NCBI GenBank assembly: GCA_964401045.1
Contig: CAYNXB010000014.1
Span: 1 to 44,153 of the forward strand
Reading direction: 5' to 3'
Source of the DNA: CAYNXB01 sp964401045
GTDB taxonomy: Bacteria; Pseudomonadota; Alphaproteobacteria; Sphingomonadales; Sphingomonadaceae
Length of the DNA: 44,153 nt
Below the pieces are notes generated by a model. That model was given only the letters and a program-made list of their open reading frames with translations, did no database searches and was not told the origin of the DNA. Below, one piece after another: positions 33,524 to 41,677 of this stretch. Each line of letters begins with the position of its first letter. Position 1 is the first letter of the stretch. Made by a program: the position numbers and the translations under genes.

Positions 33524-34153
33524 ATGGGTCTGAAGAGCTTCTACGAGGACAAGATTCTCTCGCGCATGATCACGTGCGCCTGCGCTGATCCGAAGATCAT
33601 GGAGCTGCGCGCGCAGATCGTTCCGCTCGCAGAGGGGCGGGTGTTCGAGCTCGGTGTTGGCGGCGGCCTCAACCAGCAGTTCTACGATCGTTCTCGCGTC
33701 ACCGCGTTCGTCGGCATCGATCCCGGCGGAGAGCTGCTCGATCGCGCTCGTGCGGCGGCACGCGAGAAGGGCTGGGACGCCGACATTCGTCACGGTCATG
33801 GTGAGGCGATCCCCGCCGATGACCAGAGCTTCGATACGGTCGTGAGCACCTACACCCTATGCTCGGTCGCGGATCAGGGGCGGGTGCTCGGCGAATTGCG
33901 CCGGATACTGCGCCCCGGCGGCAAGATCCTGTTCCTCGAGCACGGCCACGCGCCCGACCGCGGTCCGGCCAAATGGCAGCGTCGGATCGAGCCGGTGTGG
34001 AAGAGGGTGATGGGCAACTGCCATCTGACCCGCCCGGTCAGCGGCGCGGTGGGCGATGCGGGCTTCGCGGTCGAACCGATGGGCCAGCAATACGTCCCCG
34101 GGATGCCGCGTTGGGCTGGCTGGACCGAATGGGGCGTGGGATGGAAAAGCTAG
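33524..34153 (+). CDS. Class I SAM-dependent methyltransferase (UbiE/Methyltransf_11 type)
   Basis: A 209-residue cytoplasmic methyltransferase. Motif I is VFELGVGGGLNQQFY near residue 38, motif II VGIDPGGELLDRARAAA, motif III SFDTVVSTYTLCSV and post-motif LRRILRPGGKILFLEHG. The C-terminal WKRVMGNCHLTRPV and final GWTEWGVGWKS are typical of a group often annotated as phospholipid or ubiquinone methyltransferase-like. The substrate is unknown. ATG 33524 follows GGGGAGGG. It is divergent from the nucleotidyltransferase, 119 bases apart, so it may belong functionally to the ATP-grasp locus; that is inference from position only. Confidence 0.87.
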   Translation: MGLKSFYEDKILSRMITCACADPKIMELRAQIVPLAEGRVFELGVGGGLNQQFYDRSRVTAFVGIDPGGELLDRARAAAREKGWDADIRHGHGEAIPADDQSFDTVVSTYTLCSVADQGRVLGELRRILRPGGKILFLEHGHAPDRGPAKWQRRIEPVWKRVMGNCHLTRPVSGAVGDAGFAVEPMGQQYVPGMPRWAGWTEWGVGWKS

Positions 34154-34261
34154 GCTGAAAATCTCGCGGCGTTTCGGACAACTGATCCGGCCGCCAGGTC
34201 ATTCACACCTTTCGCCTGCGCGCAGACAGGCGCTTCCATCCTGATCTTGGGGCGAAGCGTC

Positions 34262-34330
34262 ATGTCGCGTTTCGTCACCCTCGTGTTCGCGGGGATCGGC
34301 TGCGCCACATTCGTAGCGAAATTTCTCTGA
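34262..34330 (+). CDS. Possible 22-residue hydrophobic peptide
   Basis: A short frame encodes MSRFVTLVFAGIGCATFVAK followed by two more residues, a single hydrophobic helix with a positive N-terminus, as in small membrane proteins. GGGG lies nine bases upstream, and a strong hairpin begins 13 bases after the stop. It sits in a 225-base gap where little else is visible apart from a 6-bp hairpin (34213-34232). Coding is unproven. Confidence 0.22.
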   Translation: MSRFVTLVFAGIGCATFVAKFL

Positions 34331-34343
34331 GGAGAGCCCGGGC

Positions 34344-34368
34344 GCTCCCGCCAACAAATGGCGGGAGC
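34344..34368 (-). terminator. Strong hairpin after rne, probable terminator
   Basis: GCTCCCGCCA (34344-34353) and TGGCGGGAGC (34359-34368) form a perfect 10-bp stem with a 5-base loop, starting 10 bases after the rne stop. No T-tract follows on either strand, so it may need help to terminate or may protect the rne 3' end. It could act on both strands. Confidence 0.55.
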
Positions 34369-34378
34369 CCCGGTCATC

Positions 34379-37114
34379 TCATTCGCCGAACGTGCGCTGC
34401 CACCAGCCGCCGCGGCGCGGCTCGGCTTTGGCCGCTTCCTCGTCGCCATTTGCGTCGTTGGCCGCGGACGGTTCGGGCGTTATCTGCGGGGCAGCTTCTG
34501 CGACCGCTGCCTCGGTGCCGGCGTCGGTTTTCTTGCGGCGCGTGCGCTTGGGCTTGGCTTCCACGGCCTCAGGAGCTTCCTGCGGCGCTTCCTCGGGAGC
34601 TGCAGCTTCCGTGGCCACTTCGACTTCGCTCGGGGCGGCCTTCTTCCGGCGGCCACGGGCGGGCTTGACCACTTCGGCGGCTTCCGCCGGAGCTACGACC
34701 GGCGCTACGCGCTCCGCGTCAACCGCTTCGGCCTCGCTTGGGACAGGCTTCTTGGCCCGGCGCGAAGTGCGCTTCTTCGGCTTCTCGTCCTCGGAAGGCT
34801 CGGCGACCACGGCGATGTCGTCGTCGAGTTGCCTGGTGGCCTCTTCGAGTTCACCGGCGACCTCGTCGAGCGTCTCCCCGACTGCTTCCTCGTCGACCTG
34901 ACCGTCTTCGTCGCGCCGCCGCCTGCGCCGGCCGCCGCGACGGCGGCGCTTGCGCGGCCGGTCCTCGTCGTCGCCCTCGGCGTGCTCGCCTTCATGTGGG
35001 GGTTCGGACGGCGCATCGCCTTCCTCGTCCTCATGCTGGTCCTCGTCGCTTGCCTCGCGCTCGCCTTCGACGCCTTCGTCGCGGCGCTTGCGGCCCTTGC
35101 CGCCACGGCGCCGCCGGCGCTTGCGCTGCGAACCGCGCTCGTCGTCGTCACCCTCGGCGTAGCGTTCTTCTTCCTCGTCCTCGTCTTCAGGCTCGAGTTC
35201 CTCGTCTTCCTCGTGCTCGTGGACGATCGGCTCGAAGCGCGGTGCTTCGGCCGGGCGCGGGCCCGAGCTCTGCACGCGCATCTTGGCGCCTTCCTCCTCG
35301 CCTTCCGGCAGGACTTCGACACGAACCCCGTATAGGTCCTCGATGCCGGCGAGATCCGCGCGCTTGGCGTTGAGGAGATACACCGCCGCTTCGGTCGAAG
35401 CGTAGAGCGAGATGATCGTCCCCCGGCCCTTGGCCGCTTCATCCTCGATCATCCTCAGCGCCGAGAGGCCGGCGGAGGAGGCGGTGCGCACCAGGCCGGT
35501 GCCGTCGCAGTGCGGGCACTGCCGCGTGGTCGCCTCAAGCACGCCGGTGCGCAGCCGCTGGCGGCTCATCTCCATCAGTCCGAAGCCGGAGATGCGGCCG
35601 ACCTGGATCCGCGCCCTGTCGTGCTTCAGGGCATCCTTCATCGCCTTTTCGACTTTGCGGATGTTGGAGTTGTACTCCATGTCGATGAAGTCGATCACTA
35701 CCAGGCCGGCCATGTCGCGCAGGCGCAACTGGCGGGCGATCTCGCGCGCGGCTTCGAGGTTGGTGTTGAGCGCGGTCTGCTCGATGCCGTGCTCCTTGGT
35801 CGAGCGGCCCGAGTTGATATCGATTGAGACGAGCGCCTCGGTCGGGTTGATCACCAGGTAGCCGCCGGACTTGAGCTGCACCATCGGGTCATACATCGCT
35901 GAGAGCTGGTCTTCCGCGCCATAGCGCTGGAACAGCGGCACGGGATCGGCGTATTGCACCACCCGTTTGGCGTGGCTCGGCATCAGCAGCTTCATGAAGG
36001 AGCGGGCGGACTTGTAGCCCTCGTCCCCCTCGACCACGACTTCCTCGATTTCCTTGCCGTAGATGTCGCGGATCGCACGCTTGATGAGATCCGAATCCGA
36101 ATGAATCATCGCCGGCGCGCTCGATTTGAGCGTATTTTCGCGAATGCCGTCCCACAGCCGCGCGAGATAGTCGAAGTCGCGCTTGATCTCGGTCTTGGTC
36201 CGCTGGAGCCCGGCCGTGCGCACGATCAGGCCCATCGAGCGAGGCAGCTGAAGGTCCGAAACGATGCTCTTCAGCCGCTTGCGGTCGGCCCCGCTCGAGA
36301 TCTTGCGCGAAATGCCGCCGCCGTGGCTGCTGTTCGGCATCAGCACGGTGTAGCGCCCGGCAAGGCTGAGATAGGTGGTCAGCGCCGCGCCTTTGTTGCC
36401 ACGCTCTTCCTTTACGACCTGCACCAGCAGCACCTGGCGGCGCTGGATCACGTCCTGAATCTTGTAGCGGCGGCGCAGCGCGAGGCGCTTGGCGCGCAGC
36501 TCATCGGCTTCCTTGGCGCGTGATTGGCCGCCACGACCGCCACCCTGGCGGCGCCCGCGGCGCCCCCCGCGACCGCGGCCGCGCGAGGACTGATCGTCCT
36601 CATTCTCGCCGTCGGCATGGCCGTCGCCGGATTCATCCTCGTGCGCGTCGACGTGCCCATCCTCGATGGTCGCGACATCGTCTTTTTCGGAGGTGTCGAT
36701 TTCCTCGACCCCGTCGTCGCCGAAATCGTCGCTCAGCCCGTCGTGGTCGTGGTCCTCGTGATGACCGTTGTCATCTTCGTCATCTTCCTCGTCCTCGGCG
36801 GCGCGCAACGCGGCCTCTTCCTCGGCGTGGGCAGCTTCCTCGGCCAGCAGGGCCTCTCGGTCCTCCTTGGGGATCTGGTAGTAGTCGGGATGGATCTCGC
36901 TGAAGGCCAGGAAGCCGTGGCGATTGCCGCCGAAGTCGACAAACGCCGCCTGCAGCGACGGTTCGACCCGTGTAACCTTGGCTAGATAGATATTGCCTTT
37001 GATCTGCTTGTGATCGGCAGATTCGAAATCGAATTCTTCAATTCGGTTGCCTTTGAGCACCGCCACCCGCGTTTCTTCCGGGTGGCGCGCATCGATTAGC
37101 ATGCGCGTTGACAT
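34379..37114 (-). CDS. rne: Ribonuclease E
   Basis: The 911-residue endoribonuclease that starts mRNA decay and matures rRNA and tRNA; it also scaffolds the degradosome. The S1 domain (about 35-250) is interrupted at residues 95-205 by an acidic, His-rich stretch and then an RGG-rich basic patch. The DNase I-like catalytic region has Asp432 in DINSGRST and Asp475 in VVIDFIDM. The zinc link is CPHCDG (Cys533, Cys536). Residues 610-900 are low-complexity acidic and Lys/Arg/Ala-rich. The tail GGWWQRTFGE resembles the Trp-rich motif that binds PNPase in Caulobacter. GGAGAA precedes the ATG. Confidence 0.96.
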   Translation of the reverse strand: MSTRMLIDARHPEETRVAVLKGNRIEEFDFESADHKQIKGNIYLAKVTRVEPSLQAAFVDFGGNRHGFLAFSEIHPDYYQIPKEDREALLAEEAAHAEEEAALRAAEDEEDDEDDNGHHEDHDHDGLSDDFGDDGVEEIDTSEKDDVATIEDGHVDAHEDESGDGHADGENEDDQSSRGRGRGGRRGRRQGGGRGGQSRAKEADELRAKRLALRRRYKIQDVIQRRQVLLVQVVKEERGNKGAALTTYLSLAGRYTVLMPNSSHGGGISRKISSGADRKRLKSIVSDLQLPRSMGLIVRTAGLQRTKTEIKRDFDYLARLWDGIRENTLKSSAPAMIHSDSDLIKRAIRDIYGKEIEEVVVEGDEGYKSARSFMKLLMPSHAKRVVQYADPVPLFQRYGAEDQLSAMYDPMVQLKSGGYLVINPTEALVSIDINSGRSTKEHGIEQTALNTNLEAAREIARQLRLRDMAGLVVIDFIDMEYNSNIRKVEKAMKDALKHDRARIQVGRISGFGLMEMSRQRLRTGVLEATTRQCPHCDGTGLVRTASSAGLSALRMIEDEAAKGRGTIISLYASTEAAVYLLNAKRADLAGIEDLYGVRVEVLPEGEEEGAKMRVQSSGPRPAEAPRFEPIVHEHEEDEELEPEDEDEEEERYAEGDDDERGSQRKRRRRRGGKGRKRRDEGVEGEREASDEDQHEDEEGDAPSEPPHEGEHAEGDDEDRPRKRRRRGGRRRRRRDEDGQVDEEAVGETLDEVAGELEEATRQLDDDIAVVAEPSEDEKPKKRTSRRAKKPVPSEAEAVDAERVAPVVAPAEAAEVVKPARGRRKKAAPSEVEVATEAAAPEEAPQEAPEAVEAKPKRTRRKKTDAGTEAAVAEAAPQITPEPSAANDANGDEEAAKAEPRRGGWWQRTFGE

Positions 37115-37531
37115 TGATTATTCTCCAGGCGCCCGGTGCCGCGAGCAGCCGCGAGCGGCCGTGCGGGATGAAGCGCCGATATGTGTGAATGCCGCCTGCC
37201 CGGGGGCGCGTGGCCCCAAGGCGTGCGGCGGAGTGGATGCCGCTCGTCAAACGCGAGGCGGCGGCTGGTGTCGTGACTGCCGGAACGAAGCTGTGCGGGA
37301 TTTCCGAACGCACCGCCGAATTCATCCGCGACGCTGCGCAGCCCTTGAGCTGCGGCGTTGGGGACGAAGTACGGCTCTTCATGTCGGCATCAACCTGTTA
37401 TTTCCAGGCCCGGAAACGGACCGGGAGGCGCCGCTGCGAGACAGTGCCGCGGCTGGCCGGCGTGCTAGCATCGGCGGATGAACCGGGCAACCATATTGCG
37501 CGACAAGGCAAATTTCACTTAACGCTGGCCC
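37115..37531. other. 417-base gap between divergent rne and amidase genes
   Basis: No convincing gene is present on either strand; open frames here lack a ribosome-binding site and protein-like composition. It must hold the promoters of both neighbours. Close to the amidase TTGCGC (37496-37501) with CTTAAC 16 bases on is a weak promoter-like pair. TGCTAGCA at 37463-37470 is an isolated palindrome. A long rne leader is reminiscent of the autoregulated E. coli rne 5' UTR, but no matching structure was recognised. Confidence 0.4.
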
Positions 37532-38401
37532 ATGTCACCTCGCGTGCAGATTGCGGTACTGTTTCTGGCGCCGGTCCTGCTGGTGGCAGGCCTCTACGCA
37601 TTCGGGCGCACGATTCCCGTGCCGGTGGTCGGGCGCGGATACGTCATACGCGTCGAATTGCCGCGCGCGGGGGCCTCGCTCAACTTGCCGCGGGTCGACG
37701 GGCCGCAGGACCTGAGCCGGCCACTGGTGGTGATCGACGCGGGCCATGGCGGGCACGATCCGGGCGCGAGCGGGGACGGTTTCAAGGAGAAAACGCTCGC
37801 CCTTGGCCTTGCACGCGCGCTGCGTGACCGGTTGATCGAACAGGGCGGCATCCGCGTTGCCCTGACTCGTGACGAGGATAAGTTCCTGGTGCTCGACGAA
37901 CGTTCGGAGATCGCGCGGCGCCTCGGCGCGGACCTGTTTCTGTCGATCCACGCCGATTCCGCCGGGGATCGCAGCGGAGTGAGCGGCGCGAGCATCTACA
38001 CGCTGTCGGCCTCGGCTTCGGACGAGGCCTCGGCGCGCTTCGCCGCGCGGGAAAACAGCGCCGATAAAGTCAACGGCGTCAACCTCGAGGGACGCAGCGA
38101 CGCGGTCAGCTCGATCCTGGTCGATCTTTCGCAGCGCCGCACCCAGGGGCAGTCGAGCGAGTTCGCCGGGCTGATCCTGCGCGAAGGGCGCGACCGCCTG
38201 GCCTTTCATCCGCATCCGCTGCACTCTGCGGCGCTGGTGGTGCTGCGCGCGCCGGACGTGCCCTCGGTACTCTACGAATCCGGCTTCATCTCGAATCCCG
38301 AAGAAGCGAAGCGGCTCGCCTCGCCCCAGGGCCGGGCGGAGTTCGCCGACGTTTTGGCGCAGGCGATCAGGGTCTATTTCGCGCGCCAATCGGCGATCTG
38401 A
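37532..38401 (+). CDS. N-acetylmuramoyl-L-alanine amidase (Amidase_3)
   Basis: A 289-residue periplasmic peptidoglycan amidase of the AmiA/B/C family that cuts the bond between N-acetylmuramic acid and the stem peptide. An N-terminal membrane anchor or signal (residues 5-25) is followed by the zinc-binding VVIDAGHGGHDPGASG, the conserved glutamate in FKEKTLALGLA, LFLSIHADSA and the catalytic glutamate in YESGFISNPEE. There is no separate AMIN targeting domain. ATG 37532 lacks a clear ribosome site but gives a proper signal sequence. It precedes mrcA by 54 bases; the pair would remodel the cell wall together. Confidence 0.92.
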   Translation: MSPRVQIAVLFLAPVLLVAGLYAFGRTIPVPVVGRGYVIRVELPRAGASLNLPRVDGPQDLSRPLVVIDAGHGGHDPGASGDGFKEKTLALGLARALRDRLIEQGGIRVALTRDEDKFLVLDERSEIARRLGADLFLSIHADSAGDRSGVSGASIYTLSASASDEASARFAARENSADKVNGVNLEGRSDAVSSILVDLSQRRTQGQSSEFAGLILREGRDRLAFHPHPLHSAALVVLRAPDVPSVLYESGFISNPEEAKRLASPQGRAEFADVLAQAIRVYFARQSAI

Positions 38402-38455
38402 AGGCCGTGGCATTCTGGGTAGCGTGAGCTTCGAGGCTCATGCTAGAGGCCCGCC

Positions 38456-40975
38456 ATGGCCGGTACCGATCAAAGCGCGCGCGACTATTTCCGCTACCGT
38501 ATCCGCCGCGACGCCAGTGGAGCGATCGCGTGGTTCCGCGAGAACTGGCACGGCAAGCGCTGGTTCCGCTGGGCAAGCGTTGCGCTCGTGGGGTTGCTGC
38601 TCCTGTGGGCCGCGGTCTGGGCGGTGCTCACGCGCGATCTGCCCGATGCCCGTTCGTTGCTCGAATACCAGCCGCCGCTGCCGACGATGGTGCGCGGCGT
38701 CGATGGAGAGGTCGTCGGCACATACGCGCGTGAACGGCGCGTGCAGCTGCAGTTCCAGGATTTCCCGCGCCCGCTGATCAACGCCTTCCTCGCCGCCGAG
38801 GACAAGACCTTTTGGACTCACGGGGGGATCGACTTCGGCGGCTTCGCCGGCGCGGTGTTCGACTATGTAAGCAAGATCGGTTCGGGTGAGCGGGCGGTCG
38901 GCGGATCGACCATCACCCAACAAGTTGCCAAGAACATCCTCCTCGGTGACGAGTATTCGATCACCCGTAAGCTGAAGGAAATGGTCCTCGCCCGCCGCAT
39001 CGAAAGCGTGCTGAGCAAACAGGAGATCATTACCCTTTACCTCAACGAGATTCCGCTCGGCCGCCGCTCTTATGGTGTGCAGGCAGCCGCGCGCGCCTAT
39101 TTCGACAAGGACGTCGACCAGCTCAAGCTGCACGAGATGGCGTTCCTGGCGATCCTGCCCAAAGCGCCCGAACGCTACGGCCGTGCCGCCAATCGCGCAC
39201 AGGCGATCGAGCGGCGAAACTTCGTGCTCGACCAGATGGCCAGCAACGATTTCATCACTCCTGAAGAGGCCGACGCGGCCAAGGCCATGCCGCTCGGGCT
39301 TGTGGCGCAGGCGGGCAGCAAGTACCGCGCCGCCGATGCCGGCTACTTCCTCGAGGAAGTCCGCCGTCAGTTGATCGACAAGTACGGCGAGCAGGCTGAA
39401 GACGGCCCCAACAGCGTCTACGCGGGCGGGCTGTGGGTGCGCACCTCGCTCGACACGAAGCTCCAGGCCGCGGCGCGCAAGTCGCTGCGCGCCGGGCTGC
39501 TGCGGTTCGGTGGCGGGCGCTGGACCGGGCCGATCGCGACGATCGACCTGAGCAAAGGCAGCTGGCGGGGGCAACTGCAAAGCTCGAGCCTCGGCATCAA
39601 TTACGAAAACTGGCGCGTCGGCGTGGTCACCGCGCGCAGCGGCGCCAGCGGCACGATCGGTTTCTCCGACGGCAAAGAGGCTCCGCTCACCAGCTTGCCA
39701 GATACGCTCAAGGCCGGCGACGTGATCGTCGCCGCACCGAGCGGCAATGCGTGGGCAGTGCGCTCGGTGCCGGAAGTCTCTGGTGGCTTCCTGGCGGAGA
39801 ATCCGAATACCGGCCGCATTCTCGCGATGCAGGGCGGCTTCGACGCGCGCCTGTCCGATTTCAACCGCGCAACCCAGGCCAATCGACAGCCCGGATCGAC
39901 CATCAAGCCGTTCGTCTATGCCACCGGTCTCGACCAGGGTATGACTCCGGCGACCATGGTGCTCGATGGCACGTTCTGCGTGTGGCAAGGCGCCAATCTC
40001 GGCCAGAAATGCTTCCGCAACTTTGGCGGCGAAGGTGGCGGGGAGCACACCATGCGCTGGGGCCTCGAGCAATCGCGCAACCTGATGACGGTCCACATCG
40101 CCAATGACGCCGGAATGGAGAACGTGACGCGCACCTTCTCTCGCGTGGGCATCGGCCAGTACCAGCCCTATCTCTCGTTCGCGCTCGGCGCCGGGGAGAC
40201 GACGGTGGCGCGGATGGTCCGCGCCTATTCGTCGCTGGTCAATCAGGGCGTCCAGGCGCCGGCAACGGTGATCGACTACATCCAGGACCGCCGCGGCAAG
40301 GTGATCTGGCGCGCCGACGAGCGGGCCTGCGCGCGCTGCAACATGGAACAGTGGGACGGCAAGCCGATGCCGCGCCTCAAGTCGCGCGGCAAGCAGGTAC
40401 TCGATCCGCGCACCGCCTATCAGGTGCTGCATATGCTCGAAGGCGTGGTCCAGCGGGGCACCGCTGTCGTCCTGCGTGATCTCGACCTGCCGCTGTTCGG
40501 CAAGACCGGAACCACCAACGGCCCGACTGACGTGTGGTTCGTAGGCGGCTCGCCCGATATCATCGCCGGAGTCTACGTCGGCTACGACAAGCCGCGGAAT
40601 CTCGGCGGCTGGGCGCAAGGCGGGCGCATCGCGGCGCCGATCTTCAAGCAATTCGTCCAGGAGAGTCGCGATCGGTGGGACGGCCGGCCGTTTCTTGCGC
40701 CGCCCGGCGTCAGGATGGTGCGGATCGATCGCCGTAGCGGCAAGCGGGTGTTCGACGCCTGGCCGACCGACGATCCCAAGGCGCCAGTGATCTGGGAAGC
40801 GTTCAAGCCCGACACCGAACCACGGCGCGGTGGCCGCCAGGACGAGATCGACGCAATGCGCGACCTGATCCTTGCCCAACTCCGGCGCAAGGAGCAGGCG
40901 GGCAACTCTTCGGCGGTCGACCAGGCGATCGACGAGCCGGGGGACTTCGTCGAGGAGCAGGGCGGCATCTACTGA
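38456..40975 (+). CDS. mrcA: Penicillin-binding protein 1A
   Basis: An 839-residue class A PBP that polymerises glycan strands and cross-links them at the inner membrane. A short cytoplasmic tail and one transmembrane helix (about 38-58) precede the glycosyltransferase domain, with Glu115 in AAEDKTFWTHGG and GGSTITQQVAKNILLG. A beta-rich OB-like domain (about 330-440) follows. The transpeptidase has Ser481 in QPGSTIKPF, the second motif EQSRN and KTGTTNG at 683. The C-terminal 100 residues are polar. Start ATG 38456. A frame of more than 1000 codons antisense to it is a GC-rich shadow. Confidence 0.96.
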   Translation: MAGTDQSARDYFRYRIRRDASGAIAWFRENWHGKRWFRWASVALVGLLLLWAAVWAVLTRDLPDARSLLEYQPPLPTMVRGVDGEVVGTYARERRVQLQFQDFPRPLINAFLAAEDKTFWTHGGIDFGGFAGAVFDYVSKIGSGERAVGGSTITQQVAKNILLGDEYSITRKLKEMVLARRIESVLSKQEIITLYLNEIPLGRRSYGVQAAARAYFDKDVDQLKLHEMAFLAILPKAPERYGRAANRAQAIERRNFVLDQMASNDFITPEEADAAKAMPLGLVAQAGSKYRAADAGYFLEEVRRQLIDKYGEQAEDGPNSVYAGGLWVRTSLDTKLQAAARKSLRAGLLRFGGGRWTGPIATIDLSKGSWRGQLQSSSLGINYENWRVGVVTARSGASGTIGFSDGKEAPLTSLPDTLKAGDVIVAAPSGNAWAVRSVPEVSGGFLAENPNTGRILAMQGGFDARLSDFNRATQANRQPGSTIKPFVYATGLDQGMTPATMVLDGTFCVWQGANLGQKCFRNFGGEGGGEHTMRWGLEQSRNLMTVHIANDAGMENVTRTFSRVGIGQYQPYLSFALGAGETTVARMVRAYSSLVNQGVQAPATVIDYIQDRRGKVIWRADERACARCNMEQWDGKPMPRLKSRGKQVLDPRTAYQVLHMLEGVVQRGTAVVLRDLDLPLFGKTGTTNGPTDVWFVGGSPDIIAGVYVGYDKPRNLGGWAQGGRIAAPIFKQFVQESRDRWDGRPFLAPPGVRMVRIDRRSGKRVFDAWPTDDPKAPVIWEAFKPDTEPRRGGRQDEIDAMRDLILAQLRRKEQAGNSSAVDQAIDEPGDFVEEQGGIY

Positions 40976-41038
40976 GGCCGTGCCAGAAGGTCCGCGATGC
41001 GGCTCGACAGGGCCATGGTGAATAGCTAGTTTGCGCAC

Positions 41039-41581
41039 ATGATCAGGCGCCTCCTCCCGTTCGCCGCAGCGCTTTGTGCGCTCGCTGTCGCCAATCCGGC
41101 CTCGGCCCAGCTGGCGAAAGGCGCGAAGGCGCCCACCTTCGCCACACAAGGCGCGGAAGCGGGCAAGGCGTTCGCCTTCAACCTTACCTCGGCGCTCGCG
41201 AAGGGGCCGGTGGTGCTCTATTTCTACCCCAAGGCGTTCACCCAGGGCTGCACCGCCGAGGCGCACGCCTTTGCCGAGGCGATGGACGATTTCCACAAGG
41301 AAGGCGCGACCGTCATCGGCATGTCGGCTGACGATCTCGACACGCTCAAGAAGTTCTCGACCGAAGCGTGCCGAGACAAGTTCCCGGTGGCGATCGCCAG
41401 CCCGCAAGTGATCAAGGCGTACGACGTTGATCTGGCGAGGGACGGCAAGTCCACCGGCCTGACCGACCGCACGACCTACGTTATCGGCCAGGACGGTCGC
41501 ATCGCGATGGCGTTCTCGGACCTCAAGCCGGACGAGCACATCGCACGCAGCCTGGCGGCGGTGAAGGCGCTGAAGCACTAG
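41039..41581 (+). CDS. Exported peroxiredoxin (AhpC/TSA family)
   Basis: A 180-residue thiol peroxidase with a signal peptide ending in ASAQ near residue 24, so it should act in the periplasm against H2O2 or organic peroxides. The peroxidatic site is FTQGC with Thr68 and Cys71. A candidate resolving cysteine is Cys111 (STEACRDKF); the CxxxxC pattern of Bcp is absent. VVLYFYPKAFT and YDVDLARDGKSTGLTDRTTYVI fit the PrxQ/Bcp branch. The electron donor is not encoded nearby. A 63-base gap separates it from mrcA, without recognisable signals. Confidence 0.87.
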   Translation: MIRRLLPFAAALCALAVANPASAQLAKGAKAPTFATQGAEAGKAFAFNLTSALAKGPVVLYFYPKAFTQGCTAEAHAFAEAMDDFHKEGATVIGMSADDLDTLKKFSTEACRDKFPVAIASPQVIKAYDVDLARDGKSTGLTDRTTYVIGQDGRIAMAFSDLKPDEHIARSLAAVKALKH

Positions 41582-41635
41582 CGCACCCGGCCCAGCCTTG
41601 CGCCGGCGCCAAACCACTCCACTTTCGCATTGCGC

Positions 41636-41659
41636 GCGGCTTCGCTAACGCGAGGCCGC
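41636..41659 (+). terminator. Hairpin between the peroxiredoxin gene and prfB
   Basis: GCGGCTTCGC (41636-41645) and GCGAGGCCGC (41650-41659) form a 10-bp stem with one G-T pair and the loop TAAC, followed by ATTTG. It ends seven bases before the prfB ribosome-binding site. It is either a terminator for the upstream gene or a structure in the prfB leader. Confidence 0.45.
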
Positions 41660-41677
41660 ATTTGTCAGGAGCTTTCC

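Noticed and set aside
37189..37827. A 212-codon plus-strand frame in the rne-amidase gap
   Set aside because: It runs into the amidase gene in another frame, and its sequence shows no protein-like pattern or family motif.
38438..41617. A frame of more than 1000 codons on the minus strand, antisense to mrcA and the peroxiredoxin gene
   Set aside because: Its composition is rich in Arg, Ala, Gly, His and Asp with no domain-like motif, as expected for the mirror of a high-GC gene, while the plus strand encodes unmistakable PBP1A motifs.
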